Of a DNA stretch of 22,724 nt, positions 1 to 9,087 are shown one piece after another. The first letter of the stretch is position 1. Every line of letters begins with the position of its first letter. The notes beneath the pieces were generated by a model. That model saw nothing but the letters and a program-made list of their open reading frames with translations, was not told the origin of the DNA and ran no database searches. The position numbers and the translations under genes are program-made. Location of the stretch: positions 1 to 22,724 of IMG/VR virus record IMGVR_UViG_3300020438_000299; one strand, given 5' to 3'. The stretch is from a virus.

Positions 1-1446
1 TCAGGCAATGTTCTTAACAGAGCTGGATATTGTGACGTTCTCGATGTAGTTCTTGACGGACCATACTATATTGACCCCGATTGGTTTAACGCTGATCCTG
101 ATAATAGATTAGAAACAAGATGGGATGGGACAGTTGTTCCTACAACATCCGCTGCTCAAAACTGGTGGAGAATTACATCTCAACGTAGTAGCCAGTTTGC
201 ATCTTTCGGAAGTATATTAGTAAGTACTAATTATAGTAGAGACAACGTACATGGTAGCCCAGATCAAACAGCTTACGATGCTGATCATGGTACCCAATGC
301 GCTAGTTTAATATATGGCCGCACACACGGGTGGGCATATAACGCAAACAAGTGGCACTTGAATTTGTATGGTTCGGTATATAATGTAGGAAGCTTTGAAA
401 TAGGATTTGATGTACAAAAGATATTTCATCAGAATAAACCAGTAAATCCAATATTTGGAACAAAAGATCCTACAATTAGTAGTAATAGTTGGGGATTTAG
501 GGCATCAGATAAAAGCGGATCTTATTATTATCATAGAGAGTCTTCAGCCTCATATGGAGGAACCGGCGCAGAGCCACAATTCATTAGTGTTCTTGGAAGT
601 CAGGGAGACGGCGGTCGTTGGAAAAGCGAATTCTACGATAATAGCATGACAACAGCTGGAGACGAACTTACTGCAGCCGGAGTTATTTTTATTGCAGCCG
701 CAGGAAATAGTAATCAGGTTCAACACAATCCTGATCATGTCGATTACGATAATAGGATATCTGCTAACAATACAAACACCATGTATCAAGACACATTTAC
801 GTCATTTGGATATAGTGTAACAGGTACAACTAACCGCCGTGGATTTCCTCAACATATCGGAAAAACTGAAGGACAAACCTCATACGGCAATAGCACTGTT
901 AAATTTCCTGCAATTAATATTGGTTGCTTAGATGATTTTTTAGTTAATAGCTATGAGCAAGATCGAAAGGTTAACTATAGCGATATGGGAAGTGCCATAG
1001 ATTTGTTTGCTCCAGGTGATGGTACATTAGCAGCTTGTCCAGATGCTTCTTACGGAACTGACACTTCAAGAAGCGATGGGGTATATGCTGATTTAACGGC
1101 TATAGCTGAATGTCGAGATGTAAGATTTAGTGGTACAAGCGCGGCATGCCCTGTTGCTGCAGGATTTCTTGCAACAGTAATGCAATATAACAGGGCATGG
1201 ACATATGAGAATCTTCGTAACTGGATTCAGAGTAATGTGGATGAGCAGTCAACGTCTGACATGTATGAAGGTATAGATGATACAAATCCTACTGGAGGTT
1301 GGACCGATTATAACAAACTACAGGGTGCTGATCGGAGAATACTATATCAGGCAACAATTCCTGTAAGTACTCCTTATCCTGCAGATTTTAAAATCGATGG
1401 AAGTATTGGCTTATCTGGAGCTGTTAGGCTCAGTAAAGTAGTATAA
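1..1446 (+). CDS. Subtilisin-like S8 serine peptidase, 5' end missing
   Basis: The reading frame is open from base 1, so the N-terminus lies outside the window; the visible part is 481 residues. All four S8 signatures are present, numbered from the first visible codon: Asp19 in VVLDGP, His96 in DHGTQCASLIYG, oxyanion-hole Asn236 in IAAAGNS, and nucleophile Ser380 in FSGTSAACPVAAG. The order and spacing fit a complete subtilase domain, so it should be an active endopeptidase. About 100 residues follow the Ser motif; the end (GSIGLSGAVRLSKVV) could be a small docking segment. I see no membrane segment. An in-frame TTG at 358 would remove both Asp and His and is not the real start. The gene is followed by a late promoter and structural genes, so a virion or host-surface role is inferred. 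The peptidase call is firm; the target is unknown. Confidence 0.9.
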   Translation, partial: SGNVLNRAGYCDVLDVVLDGPYYIDPDWFNADPDNRLETRWDGTVVPTTSAAQNWWRITSQRSSQFASFGSILVSTNYSRDNVHGSPDQTAYDADHGTQCASLIYGRTHGWAYNANKWHLNLYGSVYNVGSFEIGFDVQKIFHQNKPVNPIFGTKDPTISSNSWGFRASDKSGSYYYHRESSASYGGTGAEPQFISVLGSQGDGGRWKSEFYDNSMTTAGDELTAAGVIFIAAAGNSNQVQHNPDHVDYDNRISANNTNTMYQDTFTSFGYSVTGTTNRRGFPQHIGKTEGQTSYGNSTVKFPAINIGCLDDFLVNSYEQDRKVNYSDMGSAIDLFAPGDGTLAACPDASYGTDTSRSDGVYADLTAIAECRDVRFSGTSAACPVAAGFLATVMQYNRAWTYENLRNWIQSNVDEQSTSDMYEGIDDTNPTGGWTDYNKLQGADRRILYQATIPVSTPYPADFKIDGSIGLSGAVRLSKVV

Positions 1447-1449
1447 ATA
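1442..1449 (+). promoter_or_regulatory. T4-type late promoter box TATAAATA
   Basis: This is a perfect match to the T4 late -10 consensus, read by the phage sigma gp55 with gp33 and the sliding clamp gp45 in T4. It overlaps the stop codon of the peptidase gene (TAA at 1444-1446). The box ends 23 bases before the ATG at 1473, leaving room for a short leader with AGAGG at 1462-1466. It probably starts the transcript for the tail-fibre-like gene, gp8 and genes beyond. Confidence 0.75.
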
Positions 1450-1472
1450 GATTAAACGTTTAGAGGTATAGA

Positions 1473-2459
1473 ATGACTCGTCAAAACCTAGCAACCGGCA
1501 CATATGCTAATGATGGAAGTGGTGATACGCTTCGTCAGGCTGGTCAGAAAATTAATGAAAACTTTATAGAACTTTACCAAAAACTTGGTGGAGATAGTAA
1601 TGTATTGACTGGCGAAATTTCTGTTACAGGGAACGGTCTAGCATTTGAAGGAGTGACAGCTGACGGTTATGAAACTCGTCTTAAAGCAATAGATCCTACA
1701 CTAGATCATACTATTAATTTACCAAATGCTTCTGGCAATATCGTATTAGATACCAGTACCCAAACATTAACAAATAAAACATTAACTTCTCCTATATTAA
1801 GTTTAGTTAAAATACAAGATCTTGATGCTTCTCATACATATGATATTATTGCGGGTTCATTGTCTGCGAATCAAAATCTTAATTTACCTAGCTTGACCGA
1901 TAGTGATACTTTTGTTTTTGCAGATGCGAGTCAGACATTAACAAATAAAACATTAACTTCTCCAGCTTTAAATACTCCAGCTATAATAGCGTCCCTTAAT
2001 GATGTTAACGGTGCTGAGATATTTGGCGTATCTCCAGAAGCAAATGCAGTTAATCATATCAATGTACATAATGCAGCAGCGGGGGCGCATCCTAAACTAG
2101 CGGCCCACGGAGATGACACTAATATTAATATTGTTATTGAAGGTAAGGGTACGGGTTCTGTTAATCTGAAAAAGGCTTCATATACTTCTTCAGAAATAAC
2201 ATCTGCAGGAAATGCTTCTACATCACACACGTTTATTATATGTAACTCTGGTACTGCTCTTGCTGTAGGTATGGCAAACGGAACTATAGTTGGAGAGAAT
2301 AAAATATTTACGAACAAAGGCGCAGGTACTGCCACAATTACTCCTACTACTTTTGGTCCTGGAACAAGCATTTCTCTTGCACAACATCAAGGGTGCCAAA
2401 TGATATGGGATGGACTCAACTGGCAGTTGATTGGTAATTACGGCGGAACAGTGAGCTAA
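1473..2459 (+). CDS. Tail-fibre-like virion protein
   Basis: A 328-residue protein. Residues 3-40 carry a motif common at the N-terminus of structural proteins in marine T4-like phages (ANDGSGDTLRQAGQKINENF), probably an attachment element. The middle holds two copies of TLTNKTLTSP, a motif typical of phage tail fibres, separated by 57 residues. The C-terminal 80 or so residues (from AGNASTSHTF through NKGAGTATITP to IWDGLNWQLIGN) resemble a globular beta domain found at the end of phage fibre proteins. The start is well set: AGAGG at 1462-1466 with six bases to the ATG, behind a late promoter. The stop is followed at once by the gp8 ribosome site. Its exact place in the virion cannot be read from the sequence; a baseplate-attached fibre or spike is most likely. 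Confidence 0.75.
   Translation: MTRQNLATGTYANDGSGDTLRQAGQKINENFIELYQKLGGDSNVLTGEISVTGNGLAFEGVTADGYETRLKAIDPTLDHTINLPNASGNIVLDTSTQTLTNKTLTSPILSLVKIQDLDASHTYDIIAGSLSANQNLNLPSLTDSDTFVFADASQTLTNKTLTSPALNTPAIIASLNDVNGAEIFGVSPEANAVNHINVHNAAAGAHPKLAAHGDDTNINIVIEGKGTGSVNLKKASYTSSEITSAGNASTSHTFIICNSGTALAVGMANGTIVGENKIFTNKGAGTATITPTTFGPGTSISLAQHQGCQMIWDGLNWQLIGNYGGTVS
1764..1963 (+). repeat. 29-bp direct repeat pair (1764-1792 and 1935-1963)
   Basis: Two identical 29-base copies lie 171 bases apart and encode TLTNKTLTSP. Each copy also contains an internal repeat of ACATTAAC. Exact identity at synonymous sites suggests a recent duplication or gene conversion between fibre motifs. Confidence 0.85.
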
Positions 2460-2469
2460 GGAATCTAAA

Positions 2470-3846
2470 ATGGTTGCAATTATTACAGATAAATTTAAAC
2501 GGCAGGTTCTAGCCGACATCTATACAAACGTTACAGATTCTGCTGCTACGTATTATGTAGGTATTGGCAGATCAAATGATTGGAATGCAACTGACGCAGC
2601 TCCTACGCCGTTAAACACAGCAAAAGAAGAAAGAGATTTTCGTCTTAATCTTCAATCTATGAAAAAGGGCGAAGACGTCTCATATGTCGTTCCTCGCTAT
2701 AACTGGTCTTCTGGTACAATTTATAGTGGATACGATGATCATATTCAAGGTTATCCATCAAACGCCTATTATGTTATGACCGACGAGCTTGCTGTTTATA
2801 TTTGCCTGCAACAAGGTAGGGACCTTCAAGGTAATGCGGTTACGTCAACTACTAAACCTACCGGAACGCTTTTAGATCCTTTTACTACATCGGATGGTTA
2901 TGTATGGAAATATTTGTATGGTCAAACAGCGTTGAGATCTACTAAGTATACTTCGGCCAATTACATTCCAATTCAATTTATTGATTCTGCAGATGCAACT
3001 TATCCAGCTCTTGAGCAGGAACAATACGCTATTCAAAATGCTGCAATACCTGGAGAAGTCATCGGAGTTAAATTAAACAACGGTGGGACAGGTTATACAT
3101 CTGCTCCAACTATTACATTTACTGGAAACGGTACGAAGACGCCATTAGCTACTGCAACTGTTTATAACGGTTCGGTTGTTAAAGTAGAAATGGATGATTC
3201 TGGGTCAGGTAAAGCTTTTGGTAAAAATTACGATTATGCCTCAGTAATATTCTCTGGAGGTGGAGGAAGCGGTGCACATGCTAGAGCAGTGATTTCTACT
3301 CCAAAAGGAATCGGAGGAGATCCAAGAGACGATCTTAGATCATCGGCCTTAATGTTCAATACTAAGCTTATTGGTGATGAAACAAATGCATTGATTACTA
3401 GTAATGATTATAGACAAATCGGTCTCATAAAAGATCCTAAAGTTGGTCCACTATTAACTGACTCTGATTTTGAGGGTACTGCTGGTAATGTCTTGAACAA
3501 ACTTAAGTTTGGTTCTATAGCTCAGGTATTTAGCGAGGATAAAATTATATTAGGATCTAGCTCAGCAGCTAAAGCATATATTGATAATGCGGATTCTAAT
3601 TATGTATGGTACCACCAGACTGACTCAACTGGGTTTACTTCATTTATTGAAGGCGAAACTATTACTGAAACCGATGGTAACGGCGAGGGCATCTTAGATT
3701 CTGCCTCTGTCGACGGTGACACACTCGCATATATACAAGGAACAGTCAGTCCTTTGTCAGGCGAATTGTTATACATCGACAATAGAGCTGCGATCGAACG
3801 AGATCCTGCACAAACCGAAGATATTAAAGTTATCATCCAACTGTAG
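2470..3846 (+). CDS. 8: Baseplate wedge subunit gp8
   Basis: A 458-residue homologue of T4 gp8, a wedge protein of the contractile-tail baseplate. Against T4 gp8 as I remember it, these segments align: the N-terminus (AIITDKFKRQVLADIYTNV and then YYVGIGRSNDW), VVPRYNW, YICLQ, the DGYVWKYLY segment, and a C-terminus of the form SGELLYIDNRAAIERDPAQT followed by ED-I-K-V-I. The protein is about 120 residues longer than the 334-residue T4 protein. Much of the excess lies at about residues 196-285, a Gly-rich beta segment containing NGGTGYTSAPTITFTGNG and SGGGGSGAHARAVIS. Start: AAGGA at 2458-2462 with seven bases to the ATG, ten bases after the previous stop. It is co-transcribed with its neighbours. 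Confidence 0.9.
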   Translation: MVAIITDKFKRQVLADIYTNVTDSAATYYVGIGRSNDWNATDAAPTPLNTAKEERDFRLNLQSMKKGEDVSYVVPRYNWSSGTIYSGYDDHIQGYPSNAYYVMTDELAVYICLQQGRDLQGNAVTSTTKPTGTLLDPFTTSDGYVWKYLYGQTALRSTKYTSANYIPIQFIDSADATYPALEQEQYAIQNAAIPGEVIGVKLNNGGTGYTSAPTITFTGNGTKTPLATATVYNGSVVKVEMDDSGSGKAFGKNYDYASVIFSGGGGSGAHARAVISTPKGIGGDPRDDLRSSALMFNTKLIGDETNALITSNDYRQIGLIKDPKVGPLLTDSDFEGTAGNVLNKLKFGSIAQVFSEDKIILGSSSAAKAYIDNADSNYVWYHQTDSTGFTSFIEGETITETDGNGEGILDSASVDGDTLAYIQGTVSPLSGELLYIDNRAAIERDPAQTEDIKVIIQL

Positions 3847-3858
3847 AGTATTTAATAA

Positions 3859-6800
3859 ATGGCGACAAATTTCACAGAAAAAGTCTTTAGCGATACGTAT
3901 AAGGACGACTATAAAGATAGTAACAACTACCACAGAATTATGTTTAATTCTGGTCGTGCTCTACAGGCTCGGGAGTTAACTCAATCCCAAACTATTGCGC
4001 ACAAAGAGCTGGAGAGATTTGCCAGAAACATATTTAAAGAAGGCTCATCAGTAAATCCTGGCGGACCAAGTATCAATACACGATATGAGTTTATTAAATT
4101 AGATACATCGATTAACCAACTACCAGCAAATTTAACTACTGTGGTTGGAGATGAGTTCACCGGACAAAACTCAACATTTAAATTTAAGATATTGGAAATA
4201 GTAGCTGCAACTGCTACGGATCCTGCTACTTTATATGTTACGTATACAGATACGCTAGCTGCGTCCTCATTTGAATCTTCTAATACGGTTTCTGCAGGTG
4301 AAGATATTGTTGGTACTGTTTCAGGCGTTACACTTACCGTACAGACTACCAATACCACTGCAAACCCGGCAACTGGATTTGGTACACGCTTTTCTGTAGA
4401 CCGCGGTGACTTTTTTACACAGGGACATTTTGTTTTCTGTGAGCGTCAATCAAAGATTATAAGTAAATACGATCAACTTCCTACATGTACAGTAGGATTT
4501 AAAGTTACCCAAGATATTGTCACAGCTTCAGATTCAGAACTCTTGTATGACAACCAGGGTGCTACTCCTAATACATCTGCCCCGGGTGCTGACAGATATC
4601 GCATTCGTATGACACTAGCATTAGATACTGAAGTTGACTCGGATCAAAACTTTGTATATTATTGTAGAGTGCGAAACGGTGTAGTATTTGACGCAGTAAC
4701 TGGAAATGATGCTTACGCAAAAATTGAAGATAGATTGGCTACACGAACTAAAGACATCAATGGTGATTTCTTTATAAATCCATTTATTATAAATTACGAA
4801 CCTGACTCTGATGATGACATTTTACAAGCCGTAATATCTTCTGGCCTTGCTTATGTTAATGGTTATAGAGTAGAAAAAACATTTCCGACACGTCTCAGAG
4901 TTCCAAAGGCCAGAGATACTATTATCAAAAATAACGAAGTGGTTGCAGCCTCATATGGCAACTATATTACTGTTACAGACTTAGTTGGTCTTCCAAACGT
5001 TAATGTGTTTCAACAAAGAAATCTTAGGTCAGCTGTAGGCCATGGCGGATCTACTATTGGTACATGTAGAATTCGCTCTGTTGAAGAAGACGGACCATAT
5101 TATCGTTATTATATTTTTGACATTTCAATGAATGCTGGCCAATCTTTTGCGGATGTAAAATCAATCGGCGGTAACGCTTTTGACTATGCCAACCTAGTAT
5201 TAGAAGGCGGTAGCGCAGTTCTAAATGACGTAGGTGGTAATAATCTATTCTTTGCATTACCTAACCCAAGACCTAAAACATTATCTGATATATCGCTAGA
5301 GGTATATCGTTCATTTAACGCTTCGCTTGACCCGAGTGGTGCCGCTACTCTTACTCTTACTGCTACCGGAGAAACCTTTGGTAGTGTAAACGACTGGGTA
5401 GTTTCTGTTGATTCCGATGGGGCAATTATTTCTCCTACAATTAGTGGGGCTGGAACTCAGGCTGCTACAATTAGTGGTGGTCCAACAAACTCAAATATTG
5501 AAATTATTGCTAAGGTCAATAAATCATCAGGCAGTGTTCGTACTAAAACGCTTGCTGAAACTACAATTATAAAACAAGTAGAATCTGACGGTACTGGTAC
5601 TGCATTCATTAAACTAGATAAACCAGATTTGTTTAAACTAGATCGATTGCGCGATTCTGATTCTGATGGCGCTGATAGGATAAGCGACTTTATTATCGAT
5701 AACGGACAAAGAGATAACTGGTATGGTCCAGCAAGACTAATTCTTAAAGGTGATAAAGCCGCTCCAAGTGGAAACGTTTTTGCTCGGTTTAGATATTTTA
5801 CGCATGGCGCATCAGGCGATTTCTTTGCTGTTAACTCTTATACCGGCCAGGTGAATTTTTCAGATATTCCATCTCATACATTAAACGACGGTTCGGTTAT
5901 TCCTTTAACTGACGTGCTTGATTTTAGACCACGTAAAACTGATAGAGACTCAGACTTTACTGGTGGTACTGCTCGTATTAACGAAATACCTACAAACACA
6001 GATCTTATTACACTTGATGCTGAATATTATCTTCCACGATTTGATAAAATAGTAATTGATCAAGATGGCAATATTAAGGTAATACAAGGTAACTCAGCAC
6101 TTGAGCCACAGTTTCCTGAAATTCCAGACGGCGACTTGCTACTAACAGATATTAAGCTAGAGAGCTTTACTAAAAGCGATTCTGACTTGGGTCTTGCTCC
6201 TCATGAAACAAAACTATATAACATGGACGACATTGGTAGCATTTCATCTAAATTAGATGCGCTTTATGACTTGACAGCACTATCACTTATTGAAACTGGC
6301 TTATCTAATTTTGCAGTGTTTGACTCAACTGGAAATGATAGAACTAAATCCGGATTCTTAGTTGATGGATTTAAAGATCAACTTGGTTCTAGCTTTAATA
6401 ATATTGAATATAGAGCATCCATCGATCCACAAAACGAAATACTTAGACCGACGTTTAGCGAAGAAGCCATTCGCTTAATTTACGACTCTGATCTTTCTAC
6501 TAATACTATTCTTAAAGGTGATAACGTCTATAAGAAATTTAATCATGTAGAATACATTGATCAGCCACAAGTATCTGGTGTTATGAACATTAACCCATTT
6601 GCAGTTATAACAAACCTAGGAGCGCTTGAGCTTTCTCCTTCATCAGACGAATGGAGAGAAACAAGACAAGCTGCTGATGTTGTAACAGGCGGTGGTACAG
6701 TAAATGCATTTAGCGGAAATCAATCTCAGCTGTTTAATAACTCACAGTGGAATTGGGCTGGATCAAATGTCGGCTCATCTAGGTCGACTGTTATTGGCTC

Positions 6801-9087
6801 TTCATCATCTTCCAATGTAAGTTTTTCAAGGCAGAATTCTGGTATCGTCGCAAACGTTGGTAACTGGAGAGGTTCATGGGATAGAACTAATACTACAGTA
6901 ACAAATACTACTACAACAACAAGTGCTACTGCTAGAGTAAGCTCATTCTCTACAATACGAAGTGTTGTAGGAAATAGAGTTATTGATGTTGCAATGATAC
7001 CGTTTATGAGATCTCGAAGAGTTAGTTTTAAATGTCAAGGCATGAAACCTAACACTAGAGTATTTCCATTCTTTGATGGCGTTAATGTAGATAACTGGGT
7101 AAAATCAGATACATTTACTAGAATTGCTACAACTAATAATGAAGTTGGCAATAGGTATAATAGAAACACTGGACACCCTGATGGGGCTACTTCTCTATTT
7201 ACAAATGCTGAAGGCGTTGTAGAAGGTGAATTTTTTATTCAAAGTGGAGTATTTAGAACTGGTACAAGAGAGCTTAAATTTCTTGATATTTCAGCCGATA
7301 ATGAAAATGATGCAACATCTGTAGCGGTAGCCGCATTTGCTTCAACCGGAGTATTAGAAACACGGCAGCGCACCATTCAAACTACTCGTGTTAGAAATAT
7401 TGTAACTGGTACTACAAGTAGCAGCTCTTCTTCAAGTTCAACTCGAGCCGGCCAAGCTAATATTAATATTTGGAATGTAGTAACTGGAGAACGCCGTGTT
7501 AACGGTGTTGTTACTACTCCTCCACGAACTGTACGACAAATAGATCCATTAGCTCAGTCATTCTTTGTTCCAGATCAAGATGGTGTTTTCTTAAGTAAGG
7601 TTGAAGTTTTCTTCCAAACTAAAGATGATACTATTCCAGTACAATTGCAAATACGACCAATGATTCAAGGAAGCCCCGCTTCTACTGATGTTATTCCTGG
7701 TTCAGTTGTGTTTAAATCGCCATCTTCTATATCTACAAGCGCTAATGCATCTGTTGCGACTACGTTTGAATTTGATGAGCCGGTATTCCTAATGCCATAC
7801 GAAGAATATGCTATAGTTCTTATTGCAGAGACAGACAACTATAATGTCTATGTAGCAGAAACTGAGCAGTTTGTTTTAGGTTCTACCGAAAAACGAATTA
7901 CTTCACAGCCTACTCTTGGTTCTTTGTTTAAATCACAAAATGCTACTACATGGTCTGCGGATCAAACAAGAGATATGATGTTTAAACTATTTAGGGCGGA
8001 CTTTAGTACTGCAGCTTCAAGTGCTGTTTTACGAAATGCAAATATTCCTAATAGACTACTAGACACGGATCCTATCGTAACCGAAGCTGGTAACACACGT
8101 ATGATCATGTCGCACGATGATCACGGGATGCAGGTAGGAGATACTGTTAAAATCTTAGGATTAGATTCTTCGCAAACATACGCTGGAATAAATGCCACAT
8201 CTATTATCGGTAATAGAGTTATCGATAGCGCTGATAATAATACATTTACGTTTGATGCTGATTCTGCTGCTGGTACATCAGTATCACTTGGCGGATTGCT
8301 TATGTCTAGTTCTCAGAACTATTCGTTTGAAAGTGTATTTCCATATATTGAAACTAACATTCCGCAATCTACTGCAATTCAGGTAAGCGGTAGATTTACT
8401 TCAGGCAAATCGATTGCTGGAAATGAAACTCCGTATAGTAAAGATACTACATATGTAAATCTTGTACTGAAAGAAAATAACTTTCTTAGTGCTCCAGCCC
8501 TAGTAGCCAACTCTACTATAGAAACTGCTAATTTGCCTGCAGGAGAAAAATCAACCGATATTAAAGTTGATATGCAATCTTCTTCACAATTCGTTAGTCC
8601 TGTACTTGATATGCAAAGAGCATCGTTGTGGTTAACACATAACAAAATCGATAATCAAGATTCTGCCGGATCAAGCTTAACTAATATTAATACTCCTATT
8701 AATTTTGTTGCTGAGACAGATAAAACTGGTGGTACTTCACTATCTAAACACATCACACGACCAGTTACTCTTGCAGCTAGCGCGCTAGGATTAAAAATTA
8801 TCCTTGCTGCTAACAGATCTTCTGTTGCAGATTTTGACGTATATTATAAAGTTATCAGTGACGATGCTACGTTCGATGAAGTAAATTGGGTAGAAATAAA
8901 AAGACAAGTTAATCTACCTACTGATGAGAATCCTAGCATTTTCAGGGACTATGAATATTTAGTCGGTGGACCTGGAGGATTAGCAGTTCCGTTTAACAGA
9001 TTTATAATTAAAATTGTTATGAGATCTTCCAATAACGCTAAAGTTCCACAGTTTAAAGATTTACGGGTTATAGCGCTGGCGGTATAA
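3859..9087 (+). CDS. Giant DUF4815-type baseplate/virion structural protein
   Basis: A 1742-residue protein. Residues 24-69 (YHRIMFNSGRALQARELTQ, then FKEGSSVNPGG) match the N-terminal signature of the DUF4815 structural family of marine myoviruses. A conserved block at about 1045-1075 reads IPFMRSRRVSFKCQGMKPNT and FPFFDG. Another at about 1228-1385 runs from DPLAQSFFVPDQDGVF through EYAIVL to LGSLFKSQN and DQTRDMMFKLFRADF. Ser/Thr-rich linkers flank the central block: SSRSTVIGSSSSS, then NTTTTTSATA, then a run of eight Ser near residue 1191. Its place next to gp8, where T4 has its large wedge protein gp7, suggests a wedge component, but equivalence to gp7 or gp10 is inference. The start follows the gp8 stop by 12 bases and the ribosome site is weak. 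Its stop overlaps the next ATG by one base. Confidence 0.8.
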   Translation: MATNFTEKVFSDTYKDDYKDSNNYHRIMFNSGRALQARELTQSQTIAHKELERFARNIFKEGSSVNPGGPSINTRYEFIKLDTSINQLPANLTTVVGDEFTGQNSTFKFKILEIVAATATDPATLYVTYTDTLAASSFESSNTVSAGEDIVGTVSGVTLTVQTTNTTANPATGFGTRFSVDRGDFFTQGHFVFCERQSKIISKYDQLPTCTVGFKVTQDIVTASDSELLYDNQGATPNTSAPGADRYRIRMTLALDTEVDSDQNFVYYCRVRNGVVFDAVTGNDAYAKIEDRLATRTKDINGDFFINPFIINYEPDSDDDILQAVISSGLAYVNGYRVEKTFPTRLRVPKARDTIIKNNEVVAASYGNYITVTDLVGLPNVNVFQQRNLRSAVGHGGSTIGTCRIRSVEEDGPYYRYYIFDISMNAGQSFADVKSIGGNAFDYANLVLEGGSAVLNDVGGNNLFFALPNPRPKTLSDISLEVYRSFNASLDPSGAATLTLTATGETFGSVNDWVVSVDSDGAIISPTISGAGTQAATISGGPTNSNIEIIAKVNKSSGSVRTKTLAETTIIKQVESDGTGTAFIKLDKPDLFKLDRLRDSDSDGADRISDFIIDNGQRDNWYGPARLILKGDKAAPSGNVFARFRYFTHGASGDFFAVNSYTGQVNFSDIPSHTLNDGSVIPLTDVLDFRPRKTDRDSDFTGGTARINEIPTNTDLITLDAEYYLPRFDKIVIDQDGNIKVIQGNSALEPQFPEIPDGDLLLTDIKLESFTKSDSDLGLAPHETKLYNMDDIGSISSKLDALYDLTALSLIETGLSNFAVFDSTGNDRTKSGFLVDGFKDQLGSSFNNIEYRASIDPQNEILRPTFSEEAIRLIYDSDLSTNTILKGDNVYKKFNHVEYIDQPQVSGVMNINPFAVITNLGALELSPSSDEWRETRQAADVVTGGGTVNAFSGNQSQLFNNSQWNWAGSNVGSSRSTVIGSSSSSNVSFSRQNSGIVANVGNWRGSWDRTNTTVTNTTTTTSATARVSSFSTIRSVVGNRVIDVAMIPFMRSRRVSFKCQGMKPNTRVFPFFDGVNVDNWVKSDTFTRIATTNNEVGNRYNRNTGHPDGATSLFTNAEGVVEGEFFIQSGVFRTGTRELKFLDISADNENDATSVAVAAFASTGVLETRQRTIQTTRVRNIVTGTTSSSSSSSSTRAGQANINIWNVVTGERRVNGVVTTPPRTVRQIDPLAQSFFVPDQDGVFLSKVEVFFQTKDDTIPVQLQIRPMIQGSPASTDVIPGSVVFKSPSSISTSANASVATTFEFDEPVFLMPYEEYAIVLIAETDNYNVYVAETEQFVLGSTEKRITSQPTLGSLFKSQNATTWSADQTRDMMFKLFRADFSTAASSAVLRNANIPNRLLDTDPIVTEAGNTRMIMSHDDHGMQVGDTVKILGLDSSQTYAGINATSIIGNRVIDSADNNTFTFDADSAAGTSVSLGGLLMSSSQNYSFESVFPYIETNIPQSTAIQVSGRFTSGKSIAGNETPYSKDTTYVNLVLKENNFLSAPALVANSTIETANLPAGEKSTDIKVDMQSSSQFVSPVLDMQRASLWLTHNKIDNQDSAGSSLTNINTPINFVAETDKTGGTSLSKHITRPVTLAASALGLKIILAANRSSVADFDVYYKVISDDATFDEVNWVEIKRQVNLPTDENPSIFRDYEYLVGGPGGLAVPFNRFIIKIVMRSSNNAKVPQFKDLRVIALAV

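Noticed and set aside
358-1446. TTG at 358 as the start of the peptidase gene
   Set aside because: The frame is open to base 1 and the upstream part encodes the catalytic Asp and His signatures, so the gene is truncated by the window edge.
2054-2371. Minus-strand reading frame of 105 codons, and a neighbouring one at 2223-2519
   Set aside because: They lie opposite confident plus-strand genes, have no ribosome site or domain, and mirror the codon pattern of the real genes.
3716-3979. Plus-strand out-of-frame reading frame crossing the gp8 and DUF4815-gene junction
   Set aside because: It overlaps two well supported genes in another frame and its composition is not protein-like.
3981-4358. 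Minus-strand reading frame of 125 codons
   Set aside because: It is antisense to the giant structural gene, with no start signals or recognisable motif.
8777-8788. Perfect 12-bp palindrome CTAGCGCGCTAG
   Set aside because: It is inside coding sequence, has no loop or U-run to act as a terminator, and a single short palindrome is expected by chance.
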